Positions 1 to 6,979 of a stretch of DNA of 64,000 bases are shown in pieces; within the stretch, counting starts at the first letter, position 1; every line of letters begins with the position of its first letter. Source of the stretch: Rufibacter hautae. GTDB lineage: Bacteria; Bacteroidota; Bacteroidia; Cytophagales; Hymenobacteraceae. The stretch spans positions 1,426,001-1,490,000 of the forward strand of contig NZ_VKKY01000002.1 of the NCBI RefSeq assembly GCF_008271695.1, read 5' to 3'. The notes under the pieces are model-generated. The model saw nothing but the letters and a program-made list of their open reading frames with translations. It was not told where the DNA came from and searched no databases. A program made the position numbers and the translations under genes.

Positions 1-1005
1 ACCTTAATCCGGTGGGCTACTTTTGAGGCCTATACCATTCCAACACCCTCCATGGAGAAGTCTTTGCTGGTGGGGGATTATCTCTTTGTGAGCAAACTGC
101 ACTACGGACCGCGCACGCCTATCACGCCGTTGCAGGTGCCGTTGACGCACCAAACCATTTGGGGCACCAACATTCCCTCCTATTCAGACGCCATTCAACT
201 GAAGTCTTACCGGCTGCCGGGTTTTTCCACCGTGAAGAACAACGATGTGGTGGTGTTCAACTGGCCTGCCGATGTGGCCCATCCCACTGATCTCCGGATG
301 AACTACATCAAACGCTGCATCGGTATTGCCGGCGATAAGATTCAGATGAAGGACATGCAGGTGTACATCAATGACAAGTTGGTGCCTGAGCCGGATAGAG
401 TACAGTATGCCTATGGTTTGCTTACCTCTACCCCCGTCAACGAGAAGTTCTTTAAGGAGAACGACATCACCGATGTGCAGGAAGCCTTTGGCGGTGTGGG
501 CTACGTGGTACACACTACCCCGGCCACAGCGGCTAAGCTTAAAGGTTTTGATTTCATCAAGGAAGTGGTGCTGTACAAAGACAGCATAGGCTCTGTACGG
601 GCAGATGTTTTCCCGTTCAAGCCGTCTATGTACCCCTACAACAAAGACAACTTCGGTCCTTTCATCATCCCTAAAAAAGGCATGACCGTGGACATCAACC
701 CGCAGACCATTCCTTTTTATGAAATGGCGATCCGGAAGTACGAAGGCTTCGGCAAGGATGAAGTGACCGTTTCAGATGACAAAATCCTCATCAAAGGTCA
801 GGAAATTAAGCAATACACCTTCCAGCAGAACTACTACTGGATGATGGGCGACAACCGCCACAACTCAGAAGACTCCCGCTACTGGGGATTCGTACCCGAG
901 GACCACGTAGTAGGAAAGGCAGTGTTGATCTGGATGTCCGCTGATCCTACTGAGACCTTGTTCAACAAAATCCGCTGGAGCCGCATCTTCAAGGGCATTG
1001 AATAA
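1..1005 (+). CDS. lepB: Signal peptidase I, 5' end outside window
   Basis: Membrane serine protease that removes signal peptides from exported proteins. The reading frame is open from base 1, so the N-terminus and first membrane helix lie outside the window. The ATG at 52 cannot be the start, because the catalytic serine of the motif YTIPTPSMEKSLLVGD is the codon at 49-51, just before it. The catalytic lysine is in MNYIKRCIGIAGD (codon 310-312). The C-terminal family box GDNRHNSEDSRYWGFVP lies near residue 280 of the visible part. A long insert (about residues 120-270) separates the lysine box from that C-terminal box, as in other Bacteroidetes LepB proteins. A likely terminator follows. The family call is secure. 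Confidence 0.95.
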   Translation, partial: TLIRWATFEAYTIPTPSMEKSLLVGDYLFVSKLHYGPRTPITPLQVPLTHQTIWGTNIPSYSDAIQLKSYRLPGFSTVKNNDVVVFNWPADVAHPTDLRMNYIKRCIGIAGDKIQMKDMQVYINDKLVPEPDRVQYAYGLLTSTPVNEKFFKENDITDVQEAFGGVGYVVHTTPATAAKLKGFDFIKEVVLYKDSIGSVRADVFPFKPSMYPYNKDNFGPFIIPKKGMTVDINPQTIPFYEMAIRKYEGFGKDEVTVSDDKILIKGQEIKQYTFQQNYYWMMGDNRHNSEDSRYWGFVPEDHVVGKAVLIWMSADPTETLFNKIRWSRIFKGIE

Positions 1006-1051
1006 CAAATTTTACAGGAAAGTTCTTTAGCTGGATCATTCTTAAATCAAT

Positions 1052-1103
1052 AAACCCCTTTCGAATCGTTCACCTTAGGTGGTCATTTCGGGAGGGGTTT
1101 TTC
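1052..1103 (+). terminator. Possible terminator after lepB
   Basis: Perfect 8-bp arms AAACCCCT (1052-1059) and AGGGGTTT (1093-1100), followed by more T. The loop is long (33 nt), so this is weaker than the other hairpins in the window. Confidence 0.45.
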
Positions 1104-1295
1104 CTTTTCTATACTTTCAAAACGCATTGACTGCCTTCCTCCTCTGCTCGGTTAATGAGGAGAATTACTCCGCCCTAAAACTCGTTTAGAGGCCATTTTT
1201 AGTAAAATAAGCAGATTACAATAAAAGGTTCAACAGCAAACATGTAGATTGTCCTGGAAAACAGAACCGCATAGAACAGTTTAAATCCCTCTGCT

Positions 1296-2018
1296 ATGAC
1301 CATAGGCTTACATGAAAAATCCACCCCGAAAGAGATAGAAGAAAGGTTTGACAACGACGTGGACCGCTTCTCTAATTTAGAGACGGGGCAACTCTCCACC
1401 ATTGACGCTCCGCTTTGTTTAGAGTTGATGACGGCCGCTGCCCAACACGCCACCCCGAAAGCTAAGCACCTCCTGGATATTGGCTGCGGTGCCGGTAACT
1501 TCACCTTGAAAATGCTTTCTAGAATCCCTGATTTGAATTGCACATTGTTAGACCTGAGCGGACCTATGCTGGAGAGGGCACAGCAACGGGTGCAGCAGGA
1601 AACCACGGGTGAGATAACTCTGCTGCAAGCAGACATCAGAGAAGCAAACCTCCCTGAAAACCACTTTGACATTATCCTGGCGGGGGCAGTATTGCATCAC
1701 CTTCGGGAGGAGAAGGAATGGGAATTTGTGTTCCGAAAACTCTTTAACCTGCTTAAGCCTGGTGGTTCTCTCTGGATCTCTGACTTGGTTGTGCATGATG
1801 ATCCGGGGATTCACCAACTCTTCTGGAACCGCTATGCAGAGTATTTAATAAGTGTGGGCGGGGAAATCTACAAAGACCAGGTTCTGGCCTATATAGAAAA
1901 GGAAGACTCTCCCCGATCTGTCACTTTCCAATTAGAGCTCTTACGCAAAGTAGGGTTCAAACACACCGAGATCCTGCACAAGAACGCCTGCTTTGCCGCC
2001 TTTGGGGCTATCAAGTAA
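1296..2018 (+). CDS. Class I SAM-dependent methyltransferase
   Basis: A 240-residue soluble protein with a Rossmann-type methyltransferase core. Motif I is HLLDIGCGAGNFTLKML (about residues 60-76), an acidic loop LLDLSGPMLERA follows, and the post-motif region is DIILAGAVLHHLREE with LKPGGSLWISDLV near residue 160. The substrate cannot be read from the sequence. It stands alone between lepB and the convergent ung gene, with a palindromic repeat at its 3' side. The 290 bp upstream holds the lepB terminator, a degenerate partial palindrome around 1185-1214 and no clear promoter. Another small-molecule methyltransferase role is possible; the enzyme class is firm, the function unknown. Confidence 0.85.
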   Translation: MTIGLHEKSTPKEIEERFDNDVDRFSNLETGQLSTIDAPLCLELMTAAAQHATPKAKHLLDIGCGAGNFTLKMLSRIPDLNCTLLDLSGPMLERAQQRVQQETTGEITLLQADIREANLPENHFDIILAGAVLHHLREEKEWEFVFRKLFNLLKPGGSLWISDLVVHDDPGIHQLFWNRYAEYLISVGGEIYKDQVLAYIEKEDSPRSVTFQLELLRKVGFKHTEILHKNACFAAFGAIK

Positions 2019-2095
2019 TTTAGCGAAAGGTTATATGGGTTAAATTCCATTCAACAACCCTCTTGAAGGTAATCTACCTTATTAAATCTACTTCA

Positions 2096-2139
2096 AACCG
2101 TTTAAGAGCTGTTTTTACCAAACAAGCCCCTAAACGGTT
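2096..2139. repeat. Dispersed palindrome, copy 1
   Basis: Perfect 9-bp outer arms AACCGTTTA and TAAACGGTT. The left half carries GAGCTGTTTT and the right half AAACAAGCCCC. It lies between two convergent genes (methyltransferase and ung), where it could also end transcription. Confidence 0.75.
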
Positions 2140-2146
2140 CTTCAAG

Positions 2147-2809
2147 TTACCAGTCTATCTCAGGTAAACCATGTTCGCGCAGGTAAGCGTTGGCTTTGCT
2201 GAAATGGCGTGTCCCGAAGAAACCTTTGTCAGCGGCGAAGGGCGACGGGTGGGCTGCCTTTAGAACCAGATGCTTTTTTTCATCGATGATCAATCCCTTC
2301 TTTTGGGCATAGGCACCCCATAAAAGGAACACCACGTGCTCTTTCAGGTCTGAGACCTTCTGGATTACCGCATCGGTGAACTCTTCCCAGCCTTTCTTCT
2401 GATGGGAACCTGCCTGGTGCGCGCGCACCGTGAGCGTGGCGTTCAGCAGCAGCACCCCCTGCTCTGCCCAGCGCTCTAGATTTCCTGACCGTGGAATGGG
2501 TTTCCCCAAATCGGCCTCTATCTCTTTAAATATGTTCAATAGAGAAGGAGGTGTCCGCATTCCCTCGGCCACTGAGAAAGCCAGTCCGTTGGCCTGCTTC
2601 GGGCCATGGTAAGGGTCCTGCCCCAAGATGACCACGCGCACCTGGTCAAAGGGACATTCATCAAAGGCATGGAAAATCTGTTTGCCCGGCGGATATACTT
2701 CTGTGGTGCTGTACTCCGTTTTCACAAACCCGATCAGGTTCTGGAAATAGGGTTTCTCAAACTCATCGTGTAGCACCTCTTGCCAGCTACTTTCAATTTT
2801 TACCTGCAT
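2147..2809 (-). CDS. ung: Uracil-DNA glycosylase (family 1)
   Basis: Removes uracil from DNA as the first step of base-excision repair; cytoplasmic. The water-activating motif GQDPYHGPKQANGLAFSV is near residue 62, with the catalytic aspartate in GQDPYHG. LLLNATLTVRAHQAGSH and the C-terminal HPSPFAADKGFFGTRHFS, which supplies the uracil-side histidine, follow. At 220 residues it has the usual length. It is transcribed toward the upstream methyltransferase and divergently from apaG (about 106 bp between starts). Every family motif is intact. Confidence 0.97.
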   Translation of the reverse strand: MQVKIESSWQEVLHDEFEKPYFQNLIGFVKTEYSTTEVYPPGKQIFHAFDECPFDQVRVVILGQDPYHGPKQANGLAFSVAEGMRTPPSLLNIFKEIEADLGKPIPRSGNLERWAEQGVLLLNATLTVRAHQAGSHQKKGWEEFTDAVIQKVSDLKEHVVFLLWGAYAQKKGLIIDEKKHLVLKAAHPSPFAADKGFFGTRHFSKANAYLREHGLPEIDW

Positions 2810-2915
2810 ATGGGAGGTATAGGTTAACGGTTTTTGCGTATTTTTACTTTAGAATCCGGCTGGTCAAACTAAATGGCCAGAAAGCCTGTTCCAATTATAC
2901 CAAAATAAGGCACGC

Positions 2916-3302
2916 ATGGATACGAAAACAACCCAAGGAGTCACTGTCAACGTCACGACAAATTACCTCCCTGACTATTCCAGTCCGGCTCAGCAGCACT
3001 TTGTCTTCGCCTACAGGATCACTATCCAGAACAACAGCGAATTTACGGTAAAGTTATTACGGCGCCACTGGCACATATTTGATTCCAATAACGAGGTACG
3101 CGAGGTAGAGGGCGAAGGTGTGGTAGGCCAGCAACCGGTGCTGGAACCCGGCGAGAGCCACCAGTACGTTTCGGGCTGTAATCTTAAAACCAGCATCGGG
3201 AAAATGGCGGGCACGTACCTCATGGAACGATTGGTAGACGGCCGTCAGTTCTACGTGACCATTCCGGAGTTCACGCTAATCATTCCTTATAAGTTAAACT
3301 AA
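2916..3302 (+). CDS. apaG: ApaG-domain protein
   Basis: A 128-residue single-domain protein of the ApaG family (immunoglobulin-like beta sandwich), historically linked to cobalt/magnesium efflux and diadenosine tetraphosphate levels; its biochemical role is unsettled. Recognisable blocks are VTVNVTTNYLPDYSSP near the N-terminus, FAYRITIQNNS, LLRRHWHIFDSN and the glycine-rich GEGVVGQQPVLEPGESHQY, ending in GTYLMERLVDG. The methyltransferase gene 29 bp downstream is on the same strand and may be co-transcribed. Confidence 0.93.
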   Translation: MDTKTTQGVTVNVTTNYLPDYSSPAQQHFVFAYRITIQNNSEFTVKLLRRHWHIFDSNNEVREVEGEGVVGQQPVLEPGESHQYVSGCNLKTSIGKMAGTYLMERLVDGRQFYVTIPEFTLIIPYKLN

Positions 3303-3331
3303 TCCCGCTTCTGGCTTTGCAGCACGCCGCC

Positions 3332-4102
3332 ATGATCTACAGGTACGCCTCCTTCTGGTGGCGTTCAGGGAATGCGCATGGTCTGCACTCCCCTTTCGTT
3401 TTCAATCTTTATTGCCACATCATCCACCACAAAGGCCATTTTCCGGCGTACGACGCCGTGGAAAGCCTGCGGGAAGAATTGCAGCAGGACCAGACGGCGC
3501 TGCAGGTCACCGACTTTGGGGCTGGCTCACATTCAGGCGCTACCCGCGAGCGCAAGGTTGCGGACATTGCCCGTACGGCGGCCAAACCCGCCCGCTTGGG
3601 ACAGTTGCTGTTCCGGTTGGCCAACCATTTCAAACCCGGTACCATTCTGGAACTGGGTACCTCTCTTGGTCTGACCACGAGCTATCTGGGCCTGGCCCGC
3701 AAAAATGCCGATCTGTACACTTTTGAAGGATGCCCTGCCATTGCCGCGGAGGCTAGGAAGAACTTCAAGAAACTAGGCCTAGAGAAGGTACAATTAGTAG
3801 AAGGCAATCTGGATGTGACGCTTTCCCAAACGCTTAACCAACTAGAGAAAGTAGATTTTGTGTTCTTTGACGGGAACCACCGCTATGAGCCTACCCTGCG
3901 GTACTTTGAACAGTGCCTTGCCAAAGCCCACGAGGGCACCGTCTTTATCCTAGATGACATTTACTGGTCTGGCGAAATGGCGCAGGCCTGGCAAAAAATT
4001 AAGCAGCACCCGCAGGTACTGCTCACCGTTGACCTTTTTTACCTGGGCCTGGTCTTCTTCCGGACAAACCAACCCAAGCAGCATTTCACGCTGAGGTTCT
4101 AA
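3332..4102 (+). CDS. SAM-dependent O-methyltransferase-like protein
   Basis: About 256 residues. The N-terminal block YRYASFWWRSGNAHGLHSPF is followed by a class I methyltransferase fold: GTILELGTSLGLTTSYL is the SAM loop, LYTFEGCPAIAAEARKNF the second strand, KVDFVFFDGNHRYEPTLRYF the catalytic-side segment and FILDDIYWSGEM the next strand. This is the layout of catechol-O-methyltransferase-like proteins common in Bacteroidetes. The open frame reaches a TTG at 3317, but I take the ATG at 3332 as start because the conserved block begins there. A strong bidirectional terminator follows. Substrate unknown. Confidence 0.82.
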   Translation: MIYRYASFWWRSGNAHGLHSPFVFNLYCHIIHHKGHFPAYDAVESLREELQQDQTALQVTDFGAGSHSGATRERKVADIARTAAKPARLGQLLFRLANHFKPGTILELGTSLGLTTSYLGLARKNADLYTFEGCPAIAAEARKNFKKLGLEKVQLVEGNLDVTLSQTLNQLEKVDFVFFDGNHRYEPTLRYFEQCLAKAHEGTVFILDDIYWSGEMAQAWQKIKQHPQVLLTVDLFYLGLVFFRTNQPKQHFTLRF

Positions 4103-4124
4103 TTCATCCTTTCCATTAAGCTTT

Positions 4125-4171
4125 AAAGGCGTTTGGGGCTGATTTTTGTAAATCAACCCCCAAACGCCTTT
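4125..4171. terminator. Bidirectional intrinsic terminator
   Basis: A 14-bp perfect stem, AAAGGCGTTTGGGG (4125-4138) with CCCCAAACGCCTTT (4158-4171). It sits between the convergent methyltransferase (3332-4102) and kdsA (ends at 4180). Confidence 0.88.
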
Positions 4172-4179
4172 TCCATTTT

Positions 4180-4992
4180 CTAGCGGATTGCTTCTCTGAT
4201 TCTAATCAATTGTCTCATCAGACCTTCCAACTCGGCCAGGGGTAGCATGTTAGCACCGTCTGAGCGGGCCGTCAGGGGCTCTGGGTGCGTTTCAATGAAA
4301 AGACCGTCAGCGCCCACAGCGATAGCGGCTTTGGCGATAGTCTCGATCAAGGCGGGACGGCCGCCGGTCACCCCGGAGGATTGGTTAGGTTGCTGCAGGG
4401 AATGCGTCACGTCCATCACCACGGGCACCTGGTTTCCGCGCATAATGGTGATATTCCGGAAATCTACCACCAAGTCTGAGTACCCAAAGGAGTTGCCCCT
4501 ATCCGTAAGGATTACGTTGTTGTTGCCTGATTCTTGGATTTTCTCCACGGCAAACTTCATGGACTCCCCGGAAAGGAACTGGCCTTTTTTGATGTTCACC
4601 ACTTTGCCGGTCTGGGCAGCAGCGATAAGCAGATCGGTCTGGCGGCAAAGAAACGCCGGAATCTGGAGCACATCCACGTACTCAGCGGCCATAGCGGCCT
4701 CGTGGGTTTCGTGGATGTCTGTTACCGTAGGGATGTCAAAGGTCTGCCCTACCTTGGCCAGGATCTTCAGGGCCTTCTCGTCACCGATGCCGGTGAAAGA
4801 GTCTTTTCTGGAGCGGTTGGCTTTGCGGTAAGATCCCTTGAAAATTAACGGAATCTGCAGCCGGTCAGAGATCCGGACCAGCTCCTCGGCTATGCCCATG
4901 GCCATTTCCTCGCCTTCAATGGCGCAGGGACCCGCCATGAGAAAGAAGTTGCCCGACTCTGTATGCTTTAGTTTGGGAATATGAATCTTCAT
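4180..4992 (-). CDS. kdsA: 3-deoxy-8-phosphooctulonate synthase (KDO-8-P synthase)
   Basis: Condenses phosphoenolpyruvate with arabinose 5-phosphate to KDO 8-phosphate, the precursor of the KDO sugar in the LPS inner core; cytoplasmic. At 270 residues it has family length. Motifs: FFLMAGPCAIEGEEMAM at the N-terminus, IFKGSYRKANRSRKDSF near residue 50, DRGNSFGYSDLVVDFR near 165, VMDVTHSLQQPNQ near 192 and FIETHPEPLTARSDGANM near 235. The cysteine in GPCAIE and the later His/Glu/Asp residues suggest the metal-dependent subclass (inferred from known structures). It is a single gene between two terminator-like palindromes. Confidence 0.96.
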   Translation of the reverse strand: MKIHIPKLKHTESGNFFLMAGPCAIEGEEMAMGIAEELVRISDRLQIPLIFKGSYRKANRSRKDSFTGIGDEKALKILAKVGQTFDIPTVTDIHETHEAAMAAEYVDVLQIPAFLCRQTDLLIAAAQTGKVVNIKKGQFLSGESMKFAVEKIQESGNNNVILTDRGNSFGYSDLVVDFRNITIMRGNQVPVVMDVTHSLQQPNQSSGVTGGRPALIETIAKAAIAVGADGLFIETHPEPLTARSDGANMLPLAELEGLMRQLIRIREAIR

Positions 4993-5060
4993 AGGGTAGA
5001 AAGAATAAGTTCTTGAGAGTTAGCTTTTGGTATTCAAACGGCCAGCAAGGCCACAGAGGC

Positions 5061-5094
5061 TTTGAGGATGTTTTTACAAAATCAGGCTTTAAAC
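5061..5094. repeat. Dispersed palindrome, copy 2
   Basis: Left half TTTGAGGATGTTTTT, right half AAAATCAGGCTTTAAAC. It lies in the 173-bp gap between two minus-strand genes, upstream of kdsA and downstream of the TPMT-family gene. The arms are less regular than in copy 1. Confidence 0.55.
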
Positions 5095-5165
5095 ATGTTT
5101 TACCACTTAGCTGCCTTTTGGGACGCCTTACCGGTGTCTGCCTGATGACCCAAAAGTACAGAATT

Positions 5166-5783
5166 CTACGCGATAAACTGCGGCCTGGGGCGGCGCTCCA
5201 ATTCTATATACAATTCCCTTCCCTGCCGGGGCGGAATGGAATTAGTGCAGGGCTCAAAGTGCAGGAACTTAAAATAAGGCTCAAAATACGCCTGGTACTC
5301 CATAGCGGTTCCTCCGAAGGGCGGGCCCGGATTCTGGAATTCCTCAGAGAAAAGGACGCCAACCAATTTGCCTTGCGGTTTGAGCACCTCATACATTTGG
5401 CGGGCATAGTGGGCGCGCAGCCCTCGGGGCAGGGCGCAAAAGAATGTCTGCTCCAATACCAGATCATACTGGCCCGGCGTTACTTGGAAAAAATCCTCCT
5501 GCAGTAAGTGATCTGACGGGAAAGACGGAACCCGCGCTTGGAAGTTGGCCAGCGGTGAGGCCGCAAAATCCAGGAGGAAGACATTGGAAAAACCGTTCTG
5601 GTGCAGGTACTCGGCTTCGTAGCCGTTGCCGCCGCCTGGCACCAGGATCTTGATGCGCTTATCCGGCAGTTGGTCAATATAGGACTTTATTGGCGGGGTA
5701 ATGTCGCCTACATCCCACTGGGTGTTATTCTGCCTATACCTTTGCTCCCAATATGCCTGGTCTAAATTGTCTTTTTCACTCAT
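5166..5783 (-). CDS. TPMT-family thiol S-methyltransferase
   Basis: A 205-residue cytoplasmic methyltransferase resembling thiopurine / thiocyanate methyltransferases. Motifs: YWEQRYRQNNTQWDVG at the N-terminus, the SAM loop ILVPGGGNGYEAEYLHQNGF near residue 45, then DFFQVTPGQYDLVLEQTFFC and ALPRGLRAHYARQMYEVLKP, which are typical of the TPMT family. The family methylates thiol or related soft nucleophiles (sulfide, thiocyanate, thiopurines); the substrate here is unknown. It is divergent from the coiled-coil gene at 5889, and the space between the starts holds that gene's promoter. Confidence 0.87.
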   Translation of the reverse strand: MSEKDNLDQAYWEQRYRQNNTQWDVGDITPPIKSYIDQLPDKRIKILVPGGGNGYEAEYLHQNGFSNVFLLDFAASPLANFQARVPSFPSDHLLQEDFFQVTPGQYDLVLEQTFFCALPRGLRAHYARQMYEVLKPQGKLVGVLFSEEFQNPGPPFGGTAMEYQAYFEPYFKFLHFEPCTNSIPPRQGRELYIELERRPRPQFIA

Positions 5784-5811
5784 GCCCGGAAGTAAGTATT
5801 TTACCCTCTTA

Positions 5812-5842
5812 TTTGCAAAGGATAGATGAAAACGTATTTTTG
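5812..5842 (+). promoter_or_regulatory. Bacteroidetes-type promoter of the coiled-coil gene
   Basis: TTTG at 5812-5815 and TATTTTTG at 5835-5842, separated by 19 bp. This fits the known Bacteroidetes primary-sigma pattern (TTTG at -33, TAnnTTTG at -7). The gene starts 46 bp after the -7 box. Confidence 0.75.
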
Positions 5843-5888
5843 TAAGAATAGGTAGTGCCTTAAAAACCCTAAACCACCTTCACCCGCT

Positions 5889-6830
5889 ATGTCGACTGAA
5901 ACACCCGAAAAGGATAGCAACCGCAAACTGTTAGTAGTAGGCCTCATCATTGTGCTGCTCAGCATTAACGGTATCCTTATTTACATGCAGCAACAGAAAA
6001 CCCAGGAAAACGAGGAGCAGAAGGAAATCATAAAGGTGAAGAGCACTGAGCTGGAGAACCAAATCAAAGTCTACGAAGACCTGAAAGCCAGCTACGAAAA
6101 ACAAAGCACCGAACTGAGCGCCATGGGCATCACCAACGACTCCTTGGAATCAAGAATCGCGGCCATCAACGCAGACCTGGCCCAGCTCCGCTCCTTCAGA
6201 AACAGCTCCTTCACCGTGGCGGATCAGAGACGTTTCCAGCAGAAGGCCCAGAACCTAGAACTGGCGCTTAAAAAGAAAGACGAGGAAGTAGCCAAACTGC
6301 ATGACGACAATGAAGAACTGTTCACCGAGGTAAAAGGCCTGAAAACCACCCAGAACAAACTCACCGACTCCATCACGACCCTAGCCACCGATAAAAAAGC
6401 CTTGGAGGAGAAAGTCAGCCTGGCCTCTAAGTTGGAAGCCCAGAACATTACCGTCTCTGTCATCAACGCCAAAGGCAAAGAGAAAGAAGACACCGAGGAA
6501 GAATACAAAGCCAAGCGTGTTGACAGAATCAAGCTCTCGTTTAGATTAGGTAGAAACGAGGTAGCGCCCAAAGAAAGCAAAGAGATTCTCATGCGCCTGA
6601 TTGAGCCAGATGGCTCGGCGCTCTATAACTTGGCCACCGGCTCCGGCACCTTTGAGTTTGAAGGCAAAGAGCAGTTCTACACCGCCAAGCGCGATATAGT
6701 GTTTGACAATACCCAGCAGCAGGTTTCCTTCATCTACTCCAAGGGCACGCCGTACAAAACCGGCAAGCACCTGATTGAGATCTACGCCGATGGTTTCCTG
6801 ATTGGTACTACTTCTTTCACCCTGAAATAG
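5889..6830 (+). CDS. Membrane-anchored coiled-coil protein, function unknown
   Basis: 313 residues. One membrane segment, LLVVGLIIVLLSINGILIYM (residues 14-33), follows a short hydrophilic N-terminus with no cleavage site. Residues about 35-195 are charged heptad-like sequence (many E, K, L, Q), predicted to form a long coiled coil. Residues about 205-313 look like a compact beta-rich domain (ending FLIGTTSFTLK). I infer a bitopic protein with the coiled coil and C-terminal domain on one side of the inner membrane, most likely periplasmic. No enzymatic motif is visible. It has its own consensus promoter and a strong terminator, so it is a single-gene unit. I do not recognise a characterised family. 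Confidence 0.8.
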   Translation: MSTETPEKDSNRKLLVVGLIIVLLSINGILIYMQQQKTQENEEQKEIIKVKSTELENQIKVYEDLKASYEKQSTELSAMGITNDSLESRIAAINADLAQLRSFRNSSFTVADQRRFQQKAQNLELALKKKDEEVAKLHDDNEELFTEVKGLKTTQNKLTDSITTLATDKKALEEKVSLASKLEAQNITVSVINAKGKEKEDTEEEYKAKRVDRIKLSFRLGRNEVAPKESKEILMRLIEPDGSALYNLATGSGTFEFEGKEQFYTAKRDIVFDNTQQQVSFIYSKGTPYKTGKHLIEIYADGFLIGTTSFTLK

Positions 6831-6850
6831 GTTTTAAGCCTGTTAAACAA

Positions 6851-6892
6851 AAAAGAGCCCCGAAACGCACAAACGTTTCGGGGCTCTTTTTT
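6851..6892. terminator. Strong bidirectional terminator
   Basis: A 17-bp perfect stem, AAAAGAGCCCCGAAACG (6851-6867) with CGTTTCGGGGCTCTTTT (6874-6890), and a 6-nt loop. A T-run follows on + and an A-run precedes on the other side, so it serves both the coiled-coil gene and the convergent cphA. Confidence 0.92.
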
Positions 6893-6899
6893 GCGATTT

Positions 6900-6975
6900 G
6901 AATGAATGAGAGATTGAGTGATTGAGAGAATGTTGTGTATCCAATTCTCTCAATCATTCAATCTCTCATTCTCTC
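6900..6975. repeat. GAATGATTGAG-type inverted repeat
   Basis: Two 32-nt arms (6900-6931 and 6944-6975) are complementary at 29 of 32 positions around a 12-nt spacer. The left arm is made of near-repeats of GATTGAGTGATTGAGAG. The right arm ends 4 bp before the cphA stop codon. It is distinct from the adjacent terminator. Confidence 0.85.
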
Positions 6976-6979
6976 ACTA

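Noticed and set aside
52-1005. Signal peptidase starting at the ATG at 52
   Set aside because: The catalytic serine codon is at 49-51 and the frame is open to base 1; the gene is 5'-truncated by the window.
5013-5507. Plus-strand open frame over the TPMT-family gene
   Set aside because: It runs antisense to a gene with clear family motifs and its product has no recognisable pattern.
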